From contig NC_084491.1 of assembly GCF_030035675.1 (NCBI RefSeq), positions 27,631,801 to 27,695,800 of the forward strand: a stretch of 64,000 nt of DNA. Direction: 5' to 3'. The position numbers and the translations under genes are program-made. Source of the DNA: Rhineura floridana (lineage: Eukaryota; Chordata; Lepidosauria; Squamata; Rhineuridae). How positions within the stretch are numbered: the first letter of the stretch is position 1; the number at the start of each line of letters is the position of its first letter. Positions 22,522 through 32,147 of the stretch are shown here, in pieces. Under the pieces are notes generated by a model, which made no database searches, was not told the DNA's origin, and saw only the letters and a list, made by a program, of their open reading frames with translations.

Positions 22522-24349
22522 AGCCACAGGCCACATACAGAGGTATGCAAGGATCTTTGCACATTCATCCGTGGAACATTGGTTCTTTTTGGGGGGTGAG
22601 AGGGGGGCAGAAGGCAGCAGAAATTTAGCTATAGATATTTAAGAAATATTGTCAGCTGTATAGCTTTGCGTTCAGCAGAACAACAGGTTTTTGGAAAAAT
22701 AATAATGTGGTCTAGCAGTGAATCTTTCCTCTTTGGAGCTGGGTAGGGGCAATCCGATATCCTGGGCTTTGCTGCTTCCATGGATGTTGTGTGCTTTGCT
22801 GCACATAGCCTTGGAGCTGCTCTCTGAAAGAAAACTGTGTCCCCCCCCTAGAGTTACAGAAATGGCAGTCACAACATGCCTTTTTCTTCCTTGTCATTTG
22901 CTATGCTAAGGAAGTTTCCAGAGCTTGCCAAAATGCAGGAAGGCCTCAACCACTTTGAGGCGTCTCTTATACACCCAAATGTTTTTTTAAATATATATAT
23001 ATAACAACAAACAGCTGATTATGAAGTGGTTGGGTTATACACTGTGAGGCCCCTACTGCAAGTGTTAACACAACCAAGCCCAATAGTATACATAAGTAAT
23101 TATCATGTGGCACAGCAGAACATCTCTCCAAGACCAAAAGGCAAGACTTAGTCTGAGCTACACGCTAATGTCAGTGTACGTTCTAAAATAAGAAAGCAAT
23201 CTAAGTTGGCTGCCAGCATTTAACCCCACTTTTTGCAACACAAAACGACAAATTCAGCAACTTGGACAAATGTATGCACGTAGACTTGCTGATTTTGCAT
23301 ATATGTACTCATGATGAAGGTTTGGAATAAAATTGTGCCCTCTTTGTCACTTGCTCTTAAATTCCTAACTGTACACTAACTACCAAATAGGACAGCAACG
23401 CATGGAGCTGAAAGTAAGGATGGGCAAATCTGTTCATTTAAGTTTCAGTTTTCCAATCCTCAGTTCTCCACATTTTCTTCATGAAGTCCTCTTGAAAATT
23501 CATCAGAAAACCAACTAGTTCTACTAAAAGCTGAGTGAAATATCTGTTGCTAGTTCACGTCTTGCCATCCACATTAGTGCACAGAGCCAAGACATCCTTA
23601 CAGTTCTGCCAGTTCCAGTCGTCTCCACCTTTCTCTTCTGAAACTGGGGGTACACATGATGCTAGTCAAACCCCTCCCCTTTTTACTAAAACTGGTGGGA
23701 TCAGCTTGAGTGTGTTTTTTAAAAATTTGCTTCAGAGATTTCACAACTGATTGGCAGATCAACCCATTCCCCCTCCAGGTTTGGCCAATGAAAATGCTTT
23801 GCTGTAGGTGACTAGTGTGCTAACAGTCTATTTTTTTGTGTGTCCTTCCCCTGCCCTCCAGTACCTTTTCCATCATGGGCCTTTGCACCAGTATTTCTGT
23901 ACCTGAGCATGTACATTTTTTTAAAAAAAAGCAATCACCAAAAGTGCATAAGAATGTAAAAGAAAACATTACCAGTCCTGAGTTATCATGTTTCACAACA
24001 GGCAAAATGGAGGCTCCTGCCTTGGAGACAGGGACGGCAATTTCCGTTTCCAGAGGAGAGGAGAAAAGGAGGAATGAGGTATCAATAACAAGGGACCAAT
24101 ATAGCAAAGAATCTTGTGGCATCTTAGAACACTGAGAAATCTATTGTGGCAGAAGCTGTGATGGAGTAGGTCGCTGGTGGCTGGTGCCTATTGGAACTGA
24201 TAGGATGGAAGGCAGGGAGACTGCCAGTAGGTGGAGGTAAAGGTAGTGACAGGCAGAGAAAACTAATTCTAGTTCAGTCACCGTCCTCGTCCCTGCTGAG
24301 TTCTATAAGGCGAACACTGAACTAAAGTGTTTTAAAGTGTTTTTAGTGC

Positions 24350-24418
24350 TCGTGTGTGCCACCCTGGGCTCCTATTGGGAAGAAGGGCGAGATATGGATC
24401 AAATAATAAATAAACTAT
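24350..24418 (+). mobile_element. L2-like LINE 3' tail
   Basis: GTGCCACCCTGGGCTCCTAT TGGGAAGAAGGGCGAGATAT then AATAATAAATAAAC. It lies just upstream of the BovB copy. Confidence 0.6.
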
Positions 24419-24439
24419 GGGGAAGAAGCTAACAGGCAG

Positions 24440-25312
24440 TGCCACCTCCCTAGTTTGAACCAAAATGGAGACAATAGTCAAGAAATCAGAAGAAGGCTAG
24501 GACTGGGGAGGGCAGCTATGAGAGAACTAGAAAAGGTCCTCAAATGCAAAGCTGTATCACTGAACACCAAAGTCAAGATCATTCCAACCGTGCTATTCCC
24601 GATCTCGATGTATGGATGTGAAAGTTGGACAATGAAAAAAGCAGATAAGAGAAAAATCAACTCATTTGAAATGTGGTGTTGGAGGAGAGCTTTGAGTATA
24701 CCATGGACTGCGAAAAAGACAAATAATTGGGTGTCAAAACAAATTATGGAATAGTCTCCCCGAGGAGGTTCGCCTGGCGCCGACACTATCATCCTTTCGG
24801 CGCCAGGTTAAAACCTTTCTCTACTCCGAGGCATTTTAATTTTTTGTTAATGATTGTAATGTTTGTAATTTGATTTTAGCCTTTGCTGTTTTTAGACTGT
24901 GAAATTTGATTTTAGACTGATGTTTTGTATTATATTGTATTTTATTGTATCTATGTTCACCGCCCAGAGAGCTATTGCTAGTCGGGCGGTATATAAGTTT
25001 TAAAAATAAATAAATAAAATAAATAAATAAACCAGAACTGTCACTAGAAGCTAAAATGATGAAACTGAGGTTATCATACTTTGGACACATCATGAGAAGA
25101 CATGATTCACTAGAAAAGACAATAATGCTGAGAAAAACAGAAGGGAGTAGAAAAAGAGGAAGGCCAAACAAGAGATGGATTGATTCCATAAAGGAAGCCA
25201 CAGACCTGAACTTACAAGATCTAAATAGGGTGGTTCACGACAGATGCTATTGGAGGTTGCTGATTCATAGGGTCGCCCTAAGTCGTGATCAACTGGAAGG
25301 CACATAACAACA
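24440..25312 (+). mobile_element. BovB (RTE) LINE 3' part, split by another LINE
   Basis: The frame at 24455 reads LNTKVKIIPTVLFPISMYGC and INSFEMWCWRRALSIPWTAK, the C-terminal part of BovB. It breaks off at 24746 and resumes at about 25032 with MKLRLSYFGHIMRRHDSLEK. The 3' end is GGGTCGCCCTAAGTCGTGAT ... CACATAACAACAACAA. Alignment with the copy at 20220 shows that 24747-25031 is an insertion. Confidence 0.88.
24747..25031 (+). mobile_element. 5'-truncated L2-like LINE inserted in BovB
   Basis: It opens with an undamaged C-terminal reading frame (WNSLPEEVRLAPTLSSFRRQ then VKTFLYSEAF and stop). A T-rich 3' UTR follows, then the tail CGCCCAGAGAGCTATTGCTA GTCGGGCGGTATATAAG and (AAATA)n. AAATTA on the left and AAATAA on the right could be a short target duplication. 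The clean frame suggests a young insertion. Confidence 0.8.
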
Positions 25313-25394
25313 ACAAAAGAGGGCAGGCAGGTGGAGGCTTGCTAGGGGCAATGCCCCATTCTCTCTCATGGACCAGAGGCCACTGGAGTAGTGA

Positions 25395-25490
25395 ACTCTC
25401 ATCCACAAAGCTACAATAAATGTGTTAGTCCTTAAGATGCTACAAGATTCTTCCTTGGTTTTGCTGCAGCCAAAAAGGAATAGTTATGAA
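25395..25490. repeat. Repeat fragment overlapping the PANX3 stop codon
   Basis: CTACAATAAATGTGTTAGTC CTTAAGATGCTACAAGATTC resembles pieces at 24095-24150 (AAGAATCTTGTGGCATCTTA) and 44680-44720 (GAGCCTTGTGGCACCCTGGA GACTAACGAC). The shared unit is an interspersed repeat of unknown class. On the minus strand it supplies the last codons and stop of the PANX3 frame. Confidence 0.55.
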
Positions 25491-28400
25491 CAAGTCCGAA
25501 CTGGGCTGTGACTATCGCCCACAAAATATGAGAAAGCTTTGTCTTCCGTTGACAACACTCACCAATAATTTCACTGTTGGAATGAGGTGAGTTTCCATTG
25601 GCGCAGAGATTATGCTTAGGTTTTGACATCTCCAAGCCAGCCAGGAGGGTCATAAAATCCACCACCGTGTCAATGTTTTCCTTGTCTGTGGTGACGTCCC
25701 TCAGGGTGCAGAGCACGCTCAGCCTGCTGAAGGACTTGACTTCCGAGATGTTGGCACGCAGGAAGAGCAAAATGATGTTCAGGTCGTTCAGAGGGCAGGT
25801 CAACATCTTCCTGCTGAGGAGGTCGAAAGCTGGCAGCATCTCGTAGATGGAGAGGAGCCGTTTGTCCCACTGACACAGCTGGAGTAAATGGTAGATGACA
25901 ACCGGTCCCAAGAGGATGTACACACACCCAATGCAGATGCTGGTCAACTGAAAGACCGAGAAGAAGATGAGCTTGCATGGGATTGAGTCCGGGACACGAG
26001 GCTCATCTCTTAGCAGGCCCACCTTGATGGAGCAGCTGAACTCATCTTGGAAAAAGACAGCCACATGGCAGTAGCCCAAGTAGAGACAGGTGGCAGCGAG
26101 GAGGAAGAGGAGGAGGAGGTTCCGCAACACGTAGATCCCAACAAGATAGTAGGAGCGCTGTTTGCAAGTGAGGTATCGCTCCAGTAGAGGGAATTCAAAA
26201 TAGCGCTCCCTGCGAGCCCTGGGCAAAGAAAAAACAAGGACTGTTAAGATTTATAGCTACAGTACAGCTTGAAAAGAGAACAGGAGCAAGGGGTGTTAGC
26301 AGAGTGACTTGAATAAGACAGAGTCCAGAAAGAAAAGAAATTGATATCCTTTCCTGAGGAAAAGGATATAACTTGAGGAGAAAGAAACAGAGAGGTTTTG
26401 TCTTTCTTTACAGGGTTCAGGCCTAGCAGGAAGATACTCAACAGCACTTACATGGGGAAACTCCCTCAGAACTACACAGCCAATCAGAGTACAGGTTACC
26501 TCAGCAAGGATCATGCCACTCTGCCTGGTTGCTAGGCAGCACCTCCGCCTGACTCCTCTTAGCTAGTTGACTTGCTCATGATAGAATTAACCCTTAGGTT
26601 GAACACGGGATGATCCCTGCTGCTATACTTCCAACAAGGGGAGGGGTGGGCTGCAGTGGCACAGTCAAGTAATTTTAGACTCTCGACTTAGATGTTCTTA
26701 CCAAGGGCAGGATGTTTCTTTAGATGGTAATGTGTATTACATCACTTATCTCAGGGATGATGAAACTGTTTCAGCCTAAAAGGCCACATTCTCTTCTGGA
26801 CAACCTTCTGCAGGCCACATGCTTGTGAAGGGCGGGGCCAGAGGCAAAAGTGGGCAGAGCAACTACCATTAATTTTGCCTTTGTATAGCAGGCTAGTTTC
26901 TACACAGACTTACACCCTCCTCTCTACCCTACCTCCAGGCGAGCACAAAGCACTAGCAGAGCTCAGGGGGAACATTCCACCCCAGCCAACATACCCAAGG
27001 AGGCTGCAAATCAGGGCTGGGGAGGGGTGTTGTTCAGGAAGCTTGTGTGGCCTGAGGAGCATCCCAATGGTTAGTTAGAGTGGCCTGAAGGGCCACATGT
27101 GGCCTCTAGGATGGAGGTTCAAATCCTGGACTGACCTCTTGCCTGCCCTGCAGTGTTTGGGGGTCCTCCTGCACATTCTGCTGAGTGAGAGACCTGGATC
27201 TCTGCCCCCAAAATCCTACCCCTAATGGGATCACTGGAGGGGGTGGGGGGAACTGCAGGCCATGTGCTCCAGCAGAGATGGCTTAGCTGTTTTCAGACGC
27301 TTGTCACAGTCAAAAGCACCTAGAAGGCACTTACAGTGACACGCTCCCAAACAACTCCTCATACTCCCACCCCACACATATGCCAAGCCACGGACACTGG
27401 TGGCTGTGATGCCAGTGAGGCAGTGAATCCACTCTGGGCTTCAGTCCGAACTTCCAAGGAGCTGTCCACAGTGCTGAACCTATTTGGGGAACAGGTTTTA
27501 GCACCTTGGACAGCTCCTTGAAAGTTCAGAATAACACCTAGAGCAGATTCCCTGTCCCACTGACACTGAAGCCACCAGTCTCCACTGATGCCAAACCATT
27601 TGCTCTCCCAGTAATACCTTGGGGGCAGCTAGTTCTCTCCAGTAGCATCTCCATCCCCTCCCTGGGAAGCTGTACACAGCCTGCAGCCATTTCTCACAAA
27701 AAGCCACTCCTCCATTGCAAACAATTTCCCTGAGCATTGACAGCTAGCATGTCAGGATAAAGCTAGCCTAGAACGCTCTTTCCTGACAGGCTACTTTTCT
27801 ATGCACAAGGACTAATTTAACAGAGAGTACAAGGGCTTAGTTAGTGAAGAAAAGGAGGTAGTGATTTGTTGGTTGTTCAAGGAGACTCAGCTGGAACTAG
27901 GTTGCCTGTGTCAGGGACCAATCCCGTGATAAATGTTTTGGATAGGCTAAACGGGATGTTACAGGGCATCTGAGACAAATGCAGGCAGGGCCAGGAAGGC
28001 ACTTTAGGTGCTCTCAAGCCAAACATTGGAAGGGTTATCCCTCCATTCTCAAGTTGCAAGACAAAAGAAAGCAGCAGAACCATCAACAGCTGAGGATGCT
28101 GCCAACACCCTAGCAAGCCCAGGTGCGGCTAGACTCCATCAGCCCCAGCCAGCATGGCCAATGCTCAGGGATGATGAGAGTCAGAGTCCCACAACATCTA
28201 GAGTGCTACAGATTCCCCAACCCTGTGTTAAGAACGCAGGAAGCTGCCCCATCCCAAGTCAGATCCTTTGCCCATTAACCCTACTCTACCAGCTCTCCAG
28301 GGTCTTAGCAGAGAGGGGTGCATTTCCCATCATGTGCCACCCAACTCTTTAAGGGGAGATGCCAGGGCCTAAACCTGAGACCTTTTGCATGCAAACCATG

Positions 28401-30954
28401 TGCTCTCACTTGACTTGGATTCCTGCAATGAGCAGGGAGTTGGACTCGATGGCTTTATGGGCCCCTTCCAACTCTACTGTTCTATGATTCTACTGCCTAG
28501 GCCATCAGTTAGGGCTTACTTGTCATACTCCTCCCACAGTTCTTCTGGGTCAGTCCCAGTCTGCTGGAGTTTGACCATGTGCTGCACTAAGCGGATGGAA
28601 CGGTTGTAGGATTTATCCAGTTCATCAATGATGAAGAACAGGTCGCAGCTGAGCGATGGGGCAGCTGCATATCTCCAGAGCAGGTAAGGTAGATACATGG
28701 CAACTGCAATAACCAGCATGGAATATGGAAAGACCTAGGAGGAAAGAGAAAAAAGCACAGGAAGGAATGCCGAGGCATTCAGGGCATAAGGGAGAGAAAA
28801 TGATTCATTGGCCCAACTTATTTTGACAACACTGTTCTCCGGGGGCTCTTTAGAACTCTGTGTGTGTGTGTGTGTACGTACACAATACAACCGAGCCCCA
28901 CCCAAAATGCCCATGTGTTCAGGCAGACTTTAGAACCCCTCTATGAACGCTTCTCTATAAAGTGCCATGCTATATTAATAATAAATATAATAGTCCTTCC
29001 TTTGAAAAGCAAAGATGTCCCACCCTGATACCTTGAGGACCCAGAGGGACCTGGATCTAGAATCTCCCAGGGTGTCAGGGTCATAGTGAAACAAGGAGTC
29101 CCAACACACAGCATCAATGTAGGCAGATTGCTTCCCTGTGAAGTTGGCAGGAGAGAAACAACTGATCTGGGAGCCTGGAATGGAAGACAAGGAGGAAACA
29201 GAGCCATTAGCCTAGAGTGCCGTTTCCACTAGTAGTTCATCCATCTGCTCCATCTACTGTAGCAAAGCTGGATGCTTCACCGTGGTGGCAGCAGCAACTG
29301 TGAGACTCAAGCAAGTGGAGAGTCTTCCTGGGCAATGAACAGAAAGACTCCAGGTTCCATCCCCAGATCTTGAAAGCAGACAGTCATGGTCAAGCTGCTC
29401 CTAATCACTTAACTGCAGAGTATTGCAACAGCCCTGTTATGTTGGCAACAGCCCTTGGTGATAGTCAGCACATGGAACTGCAGTTCATGTGCAGCAGCTT
29501 ATCACAGGCTGATCTTCTCTGTGCCACTTCAAATGCCAAATAAATAAATAAAGAGCACACTGGGATATAATGTGATAAATTGCTTGATTCAGCTGAGCTG
29601 TTGCACCAGAGTAATTAGAGTAATTAAGTTTCATTGGCATTTTAATGTGCACTTCTCAAACCAGTATGGGAACCAAAACCAAACCAATGCATGAAGTGCA
29701 AAATTCTCCTATTTCCAAATTATGCAATTCAGTTCTCCAGCCATAGGATATGTACAAAAATGTGTATACTAGTGAAAAATGCACGCAAAGTGCATATATT
29801 AATGAAAATAACATACAATAATGAATTCTTCTTTATTTATTTAATTAAAAGAAAATACAATTTTGTTCCAATACACATTAAGTTTTCATGTAAAATATCT
29901 TGTAGCTTACTAGTTAAAGTTTGTATGTAATCTAAAGGAATGTTATTAATTACACAACCATAACATAAAAAATTAATTCTCTTCATCCATGTATATACAA
30001 ATACCAAGTTGAGCAAAACTACTGGATAGCTACTGCTTATTTGTTTGTTTATTTAAATTAACACAATTTGGAGATAAATTTTCATTTCAAAATTTGAATT
30101 TACAGCTTTAGCCTTCTTGACATTTCTTCACTTGTCTTGGCAGGTGCTGAATATGAAAGCATATAGGATGTCAATAACTAAATAGTATTACATATCAACT
30201 AGCAAAGAGCAAATGCTAATATCAAGTATCATAGCATATCATCATCAACCATTTAGTGAATATCTAGCAAATATCTGAGTGCAGACAGAACATCTACAGA
30301 GTATTCAGTGTCAACTTTTTGCAGAAGAGTTTTTCAACCAAATTCATTTCAGCTCACTTTTAGTTTAAGAATAGGGAAGGTCAGATTATGAATTTCCAGA
30401 TTTAGTCAAAAGACACTGGACTGGATCCAGACTAAGATGTATTTAGTTCCCATTGTGATCATTACATATACCACTAACTTTTTACACTGATTTTAATCAT
30501 GGGACCTAAATGCAAATAGCACGGTCTGAAGCCAACCCATTGTAAAAAGATTTTTAAGTGGTTTAGCTACAACCCTTCAACAAAAAGAGCAAGTGTGGGA
30601 AACTGTTCGCCCTCCAGATGTTGCTGAACTACAACTCCTGCCATCCCTGGCCACTGGCCACACTTGCTGGGGCTGATGAGAGTTGTAGTTTAGCAACTTC
30701 TGGAAGGCCAAACACTCTCCACACCTGCAACAGAGGAACAAACAATAATAGTAAAGAAAGGAATTGAACATACCAGTGGAAAATTCCCGTGCAAACGACA
30801 GGGACACCAGGAGGAGGGGCAGCCCCACTGTGATAAACTTCACAATGCGGTCACAGGATAACTCCAAGCGAAGCCGCTTTGCCCTGGAGCCATTTGGATC
30901 TGGAAGCAAAGCATCCGAGAGCATGTACTCGGCAGCAGTGTGTGCGATTGACAT
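25432..30954 (-). CDS. PANX3: Pannexin 3, 4 coding exons, 441 aa
   Basis: A large-pore membrane channel of cartilage, bone and skin that releases ATP and leaks ER calcium. Exons on the minus strand: 30954-30774, 29174-29032, 28734-28520 and 26218-25432 (1326 nt, phases agree). The start MSIAHTAAEYMLSDALLPD matches human PANX3; an upstream in-frame Met at 30984 is not supported by homology. Four hydrophobic segments are present: VKFITVGLPLLLVSLSF, SMLVIAVAMYLPYLLW, VLRNLLLLFLLAATCLYL and FQLTSICIGCVYILLGPVV. Cys66 and Cys84 in loop 1 and two Cys in loop 2 (FSCSIK, IPCKL) are the pannexin disulfide residues. Asn71 in NFT matches the known PANX3 glycosylation site. Human PANX3 is 392 aa; here about 50 extra residues follow SKPKH, the last ones from repeat sequence. 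A GTGAGT inside that tail may be a splice donor, so the true C-terminus is unsettled. Confidence 0.95.
26755..27120. mobile_element. Probable MITE with AGGCCACAT ends
   Basis: AAGGCCACATTCTCTTCTGG and TTCTGCAGGCCACATGCTTG on the left, and GGCCTGAAGGGCCACATGTG on the right, form loosely inverted ends. A shorter relative is at 57070-57150. It lies in PANX3 intron 3. The class is uncertain. Confidence 0.4.
27381..27595. repeat. Foldback inverted repeat in PANX3 intron 3
   Basis: The left arm 27381-27475 pairs with the right arm 27500-27595 around a 24-base loop. Paired blocks include CAAGGAGCTGTCCA with TGGACAGCTCCTTG and ACTGGTGGCT with AGCCACCAGT. The arms are roughly 80 percent complementary by eye. 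It is probably a foldback MITE. Confidence 0.7.
28112..28226 (+). mobile_element. Palindromic MITE, family A, decayed
   Basis: AGACTCCATCAGCCCCAGCC AGCATGGCCAATGCTCAGGG, then ACATCTAGAGTGCTACAGAT TCCCCAACCC. Only the right half is clear. Confidence 0.55.
28228..28413 (-). mobile_element. tRNA-derived SINE, minus orientation
   Basis: CAGGAAGCTGCCCCATCCCA, CTCTCCAGGGTCTTAGCAGA, then GAGATGCCAGGGCCTAAACC and TTTTGCATGCAAACCATGTG. It lies in PANX3 intron 3. Confidence 0.7.
28421..28494 (+). mobile_element. CR1 LINE extreme 3' end
   Basis: GCAGGGAGTTGGACTCGATG, GGCCCCTTCCAACTCTACTG, then TTCTATGATTCT, the CR1 terminal octamer repeat. It ends about 25 bases from PANX3 exon 3. Confidence 0.75.
28857..28876. 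repeat. (TG)n microsatellite
   Basis: About nine TG units inside the 297-base PANX3 intron 2. Confidence 0.8.
29175..30592. other. PANX3 intron 1, mostly unrecognised AT-rich sequence
   Basis: Very AT-rich sequence, especially 29690-30120. I recognise no repeat family, exon or RNA gene before the family A MITE at 30593. Confidence 0.4.
30593..30728 (+). mobile_element. Palindromic MITE, family A, full copy
   Basis: Arms CCCTCCAGATGTTGCTGAAC and TAGCAACTTCTGGAAGGCC, with ACTACAACTCCTGCCATCCC and GATGAGAGTTGTAGTTTAGC inside. It sits 45 bases from PANX3 exon 1, in intron 1. Confidence 0.8.
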
Positions 30955-31162
30955 AGCGCCTTTGGATGGGCCAAGCACAGGCAAGTGGAAAAGAGGCAGC
31001 TGCTATTGCCACTATGCTCACAAGCAGCATCCAAGAGCAACTAGGCAGCTTTCTGCCTGTTGAACTGAAAGCTTTATTTGCAGAGAATTAGGCACTGGAC
31101 AGCTGCAAATGACAGCCTTAAATGTTTGCAAAAGGGAATGATAATTACAAAGCAACCGGTTC

Positions 31163-31290
31163 CTTATAAAGCAGTAGCTACCATAAGGCCCCAGAAATAG
31201 AGCGCCATGCACAGCAGCTTTGCGATTGCTGGGACACCACATCCCTCAGCCTGCCACAGGCGTAGCGAGGCAAGGCTGGGTCCTTGTGGT
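31163..31290 (-). promoter_or_regulatory. Possible PANX3 promoter: TATA-like box and Runx motifs
   Basis: CTTTATAAGG on the minus strand at 31163-31172 lies about 210 bases upstream of the PANX3 start codon. Runx-type core motifs (ACCACA at 31236, TGTGGT at 31285) lie just beyond. Mammalian PANX3 is a reported RUNX2 target, which makes these worth noting, but such short motifs are common by chance. Confidence 0.3.
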
Positions 31291-31751
31291 TTTACATCCC
31301 TCTCTCATAAGCAGATGTTATTTCCAGCAACCATTGTAGGAATGTAGGGCTGTGGGTTTGGTTTCACATCCAGGAACACACAGGGGTGGTTAATCCTGAT
31401 CCCTGCCCTTATTCTCAGAGCAAGGCCGGGGGGGGGGGAGCATAATCACACTCAGAACACCTGCATCCAAAGAGTATTTTTAGCCCTGTGGTGCATGCAG
31501 TGGGATTGACAACGCCTTTTCCAAACTTGATATTAAAAGACACTCTTCATGGATTTTGCAGAGCTCACAGCTTCAGGTCTTCATTAGTAAACTGAATGCT
31601 GATGATTTGGAGATGGAATTGATTTCAGAGAGGTGGGGAACATCAGAACAGGGGGCCACATGCACTCCTCCATGCCTGCCTCTCTGGCCTTTGGGACTCT
31701 CCACACCCCATCTTCTTCCCAGGACATGTTCCCTCAGCAGCTCTGCTTTGA

Positions 31752-32147
31752 AAATGGAAATGGACTGCCTTCAAGTCGATCCTGACTTATGGCGACGCTA
31801 TGAATAGGGTTTTCATGGTAAGCGGTATTCAGAGGGGGTTTACCATTGCCTTCCTCTGAGGCTAGTCCTCCACAGCTGGCTAGGGCCTGCTCAGCTTGCC
31901 ACAGCTGCACAAGCCAGCCCCTTCCTTATCTGCAACTGCCAGCTGGGGGGCAACTGGGCTCCTTGGGACTATGCAGCTTGCCCACGGCTGCAGAGGTGGC
32001 AGGGCACGTCACCCCTGAGCCACTCCCTGTAGGGGTGATTTAGCTGGCCCTTGACACCCTGGAGACACGAGTGGGGATTTGAACTCACAGGCACTGGCCT
32101 CCCAGCCAGGGTCTCTTCCCAATTGTGCTATACCAGCTGTTAGCTCT
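31752..32147 (-). mobile_element. Sauria-type SINE, long or interrupted copy
   Basis: GAAATGGACTGCCTTCAAGT CGATCCTGACTTATGGCGAC and AATAGGGTTTTCATGGTAAG are the reverse complement of the tail and middle. The B-box part (GTGGGGATTTGAACTCACAG) lies at 32070, about 170 bases further away than in the copy at 14238. The extra GC-rich sequence (31866-32060) is either an insertion or a longer subfamily. Confidence 0.6.

Larger units (their letters stand above)
13927..25431. other. SIAE-PANX3 intergenic region, repeat-filled
   Basis: This 11.5-kb stretch lies between the SIAE stop and the PANX3 stop, which face each other. It holds the repeats listed separately (Sauria SINE, CR1, L2-like, BovB, tRNA SINE, MITEs). 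I see no exon resembling TBRG1, which lies here in human. The segments 16370-17200, 17700-19350, 20500-21330 and 22530-24090 hold nothing I recognise beyond AT-rich sequence and fragments. Confidence 0.5.
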
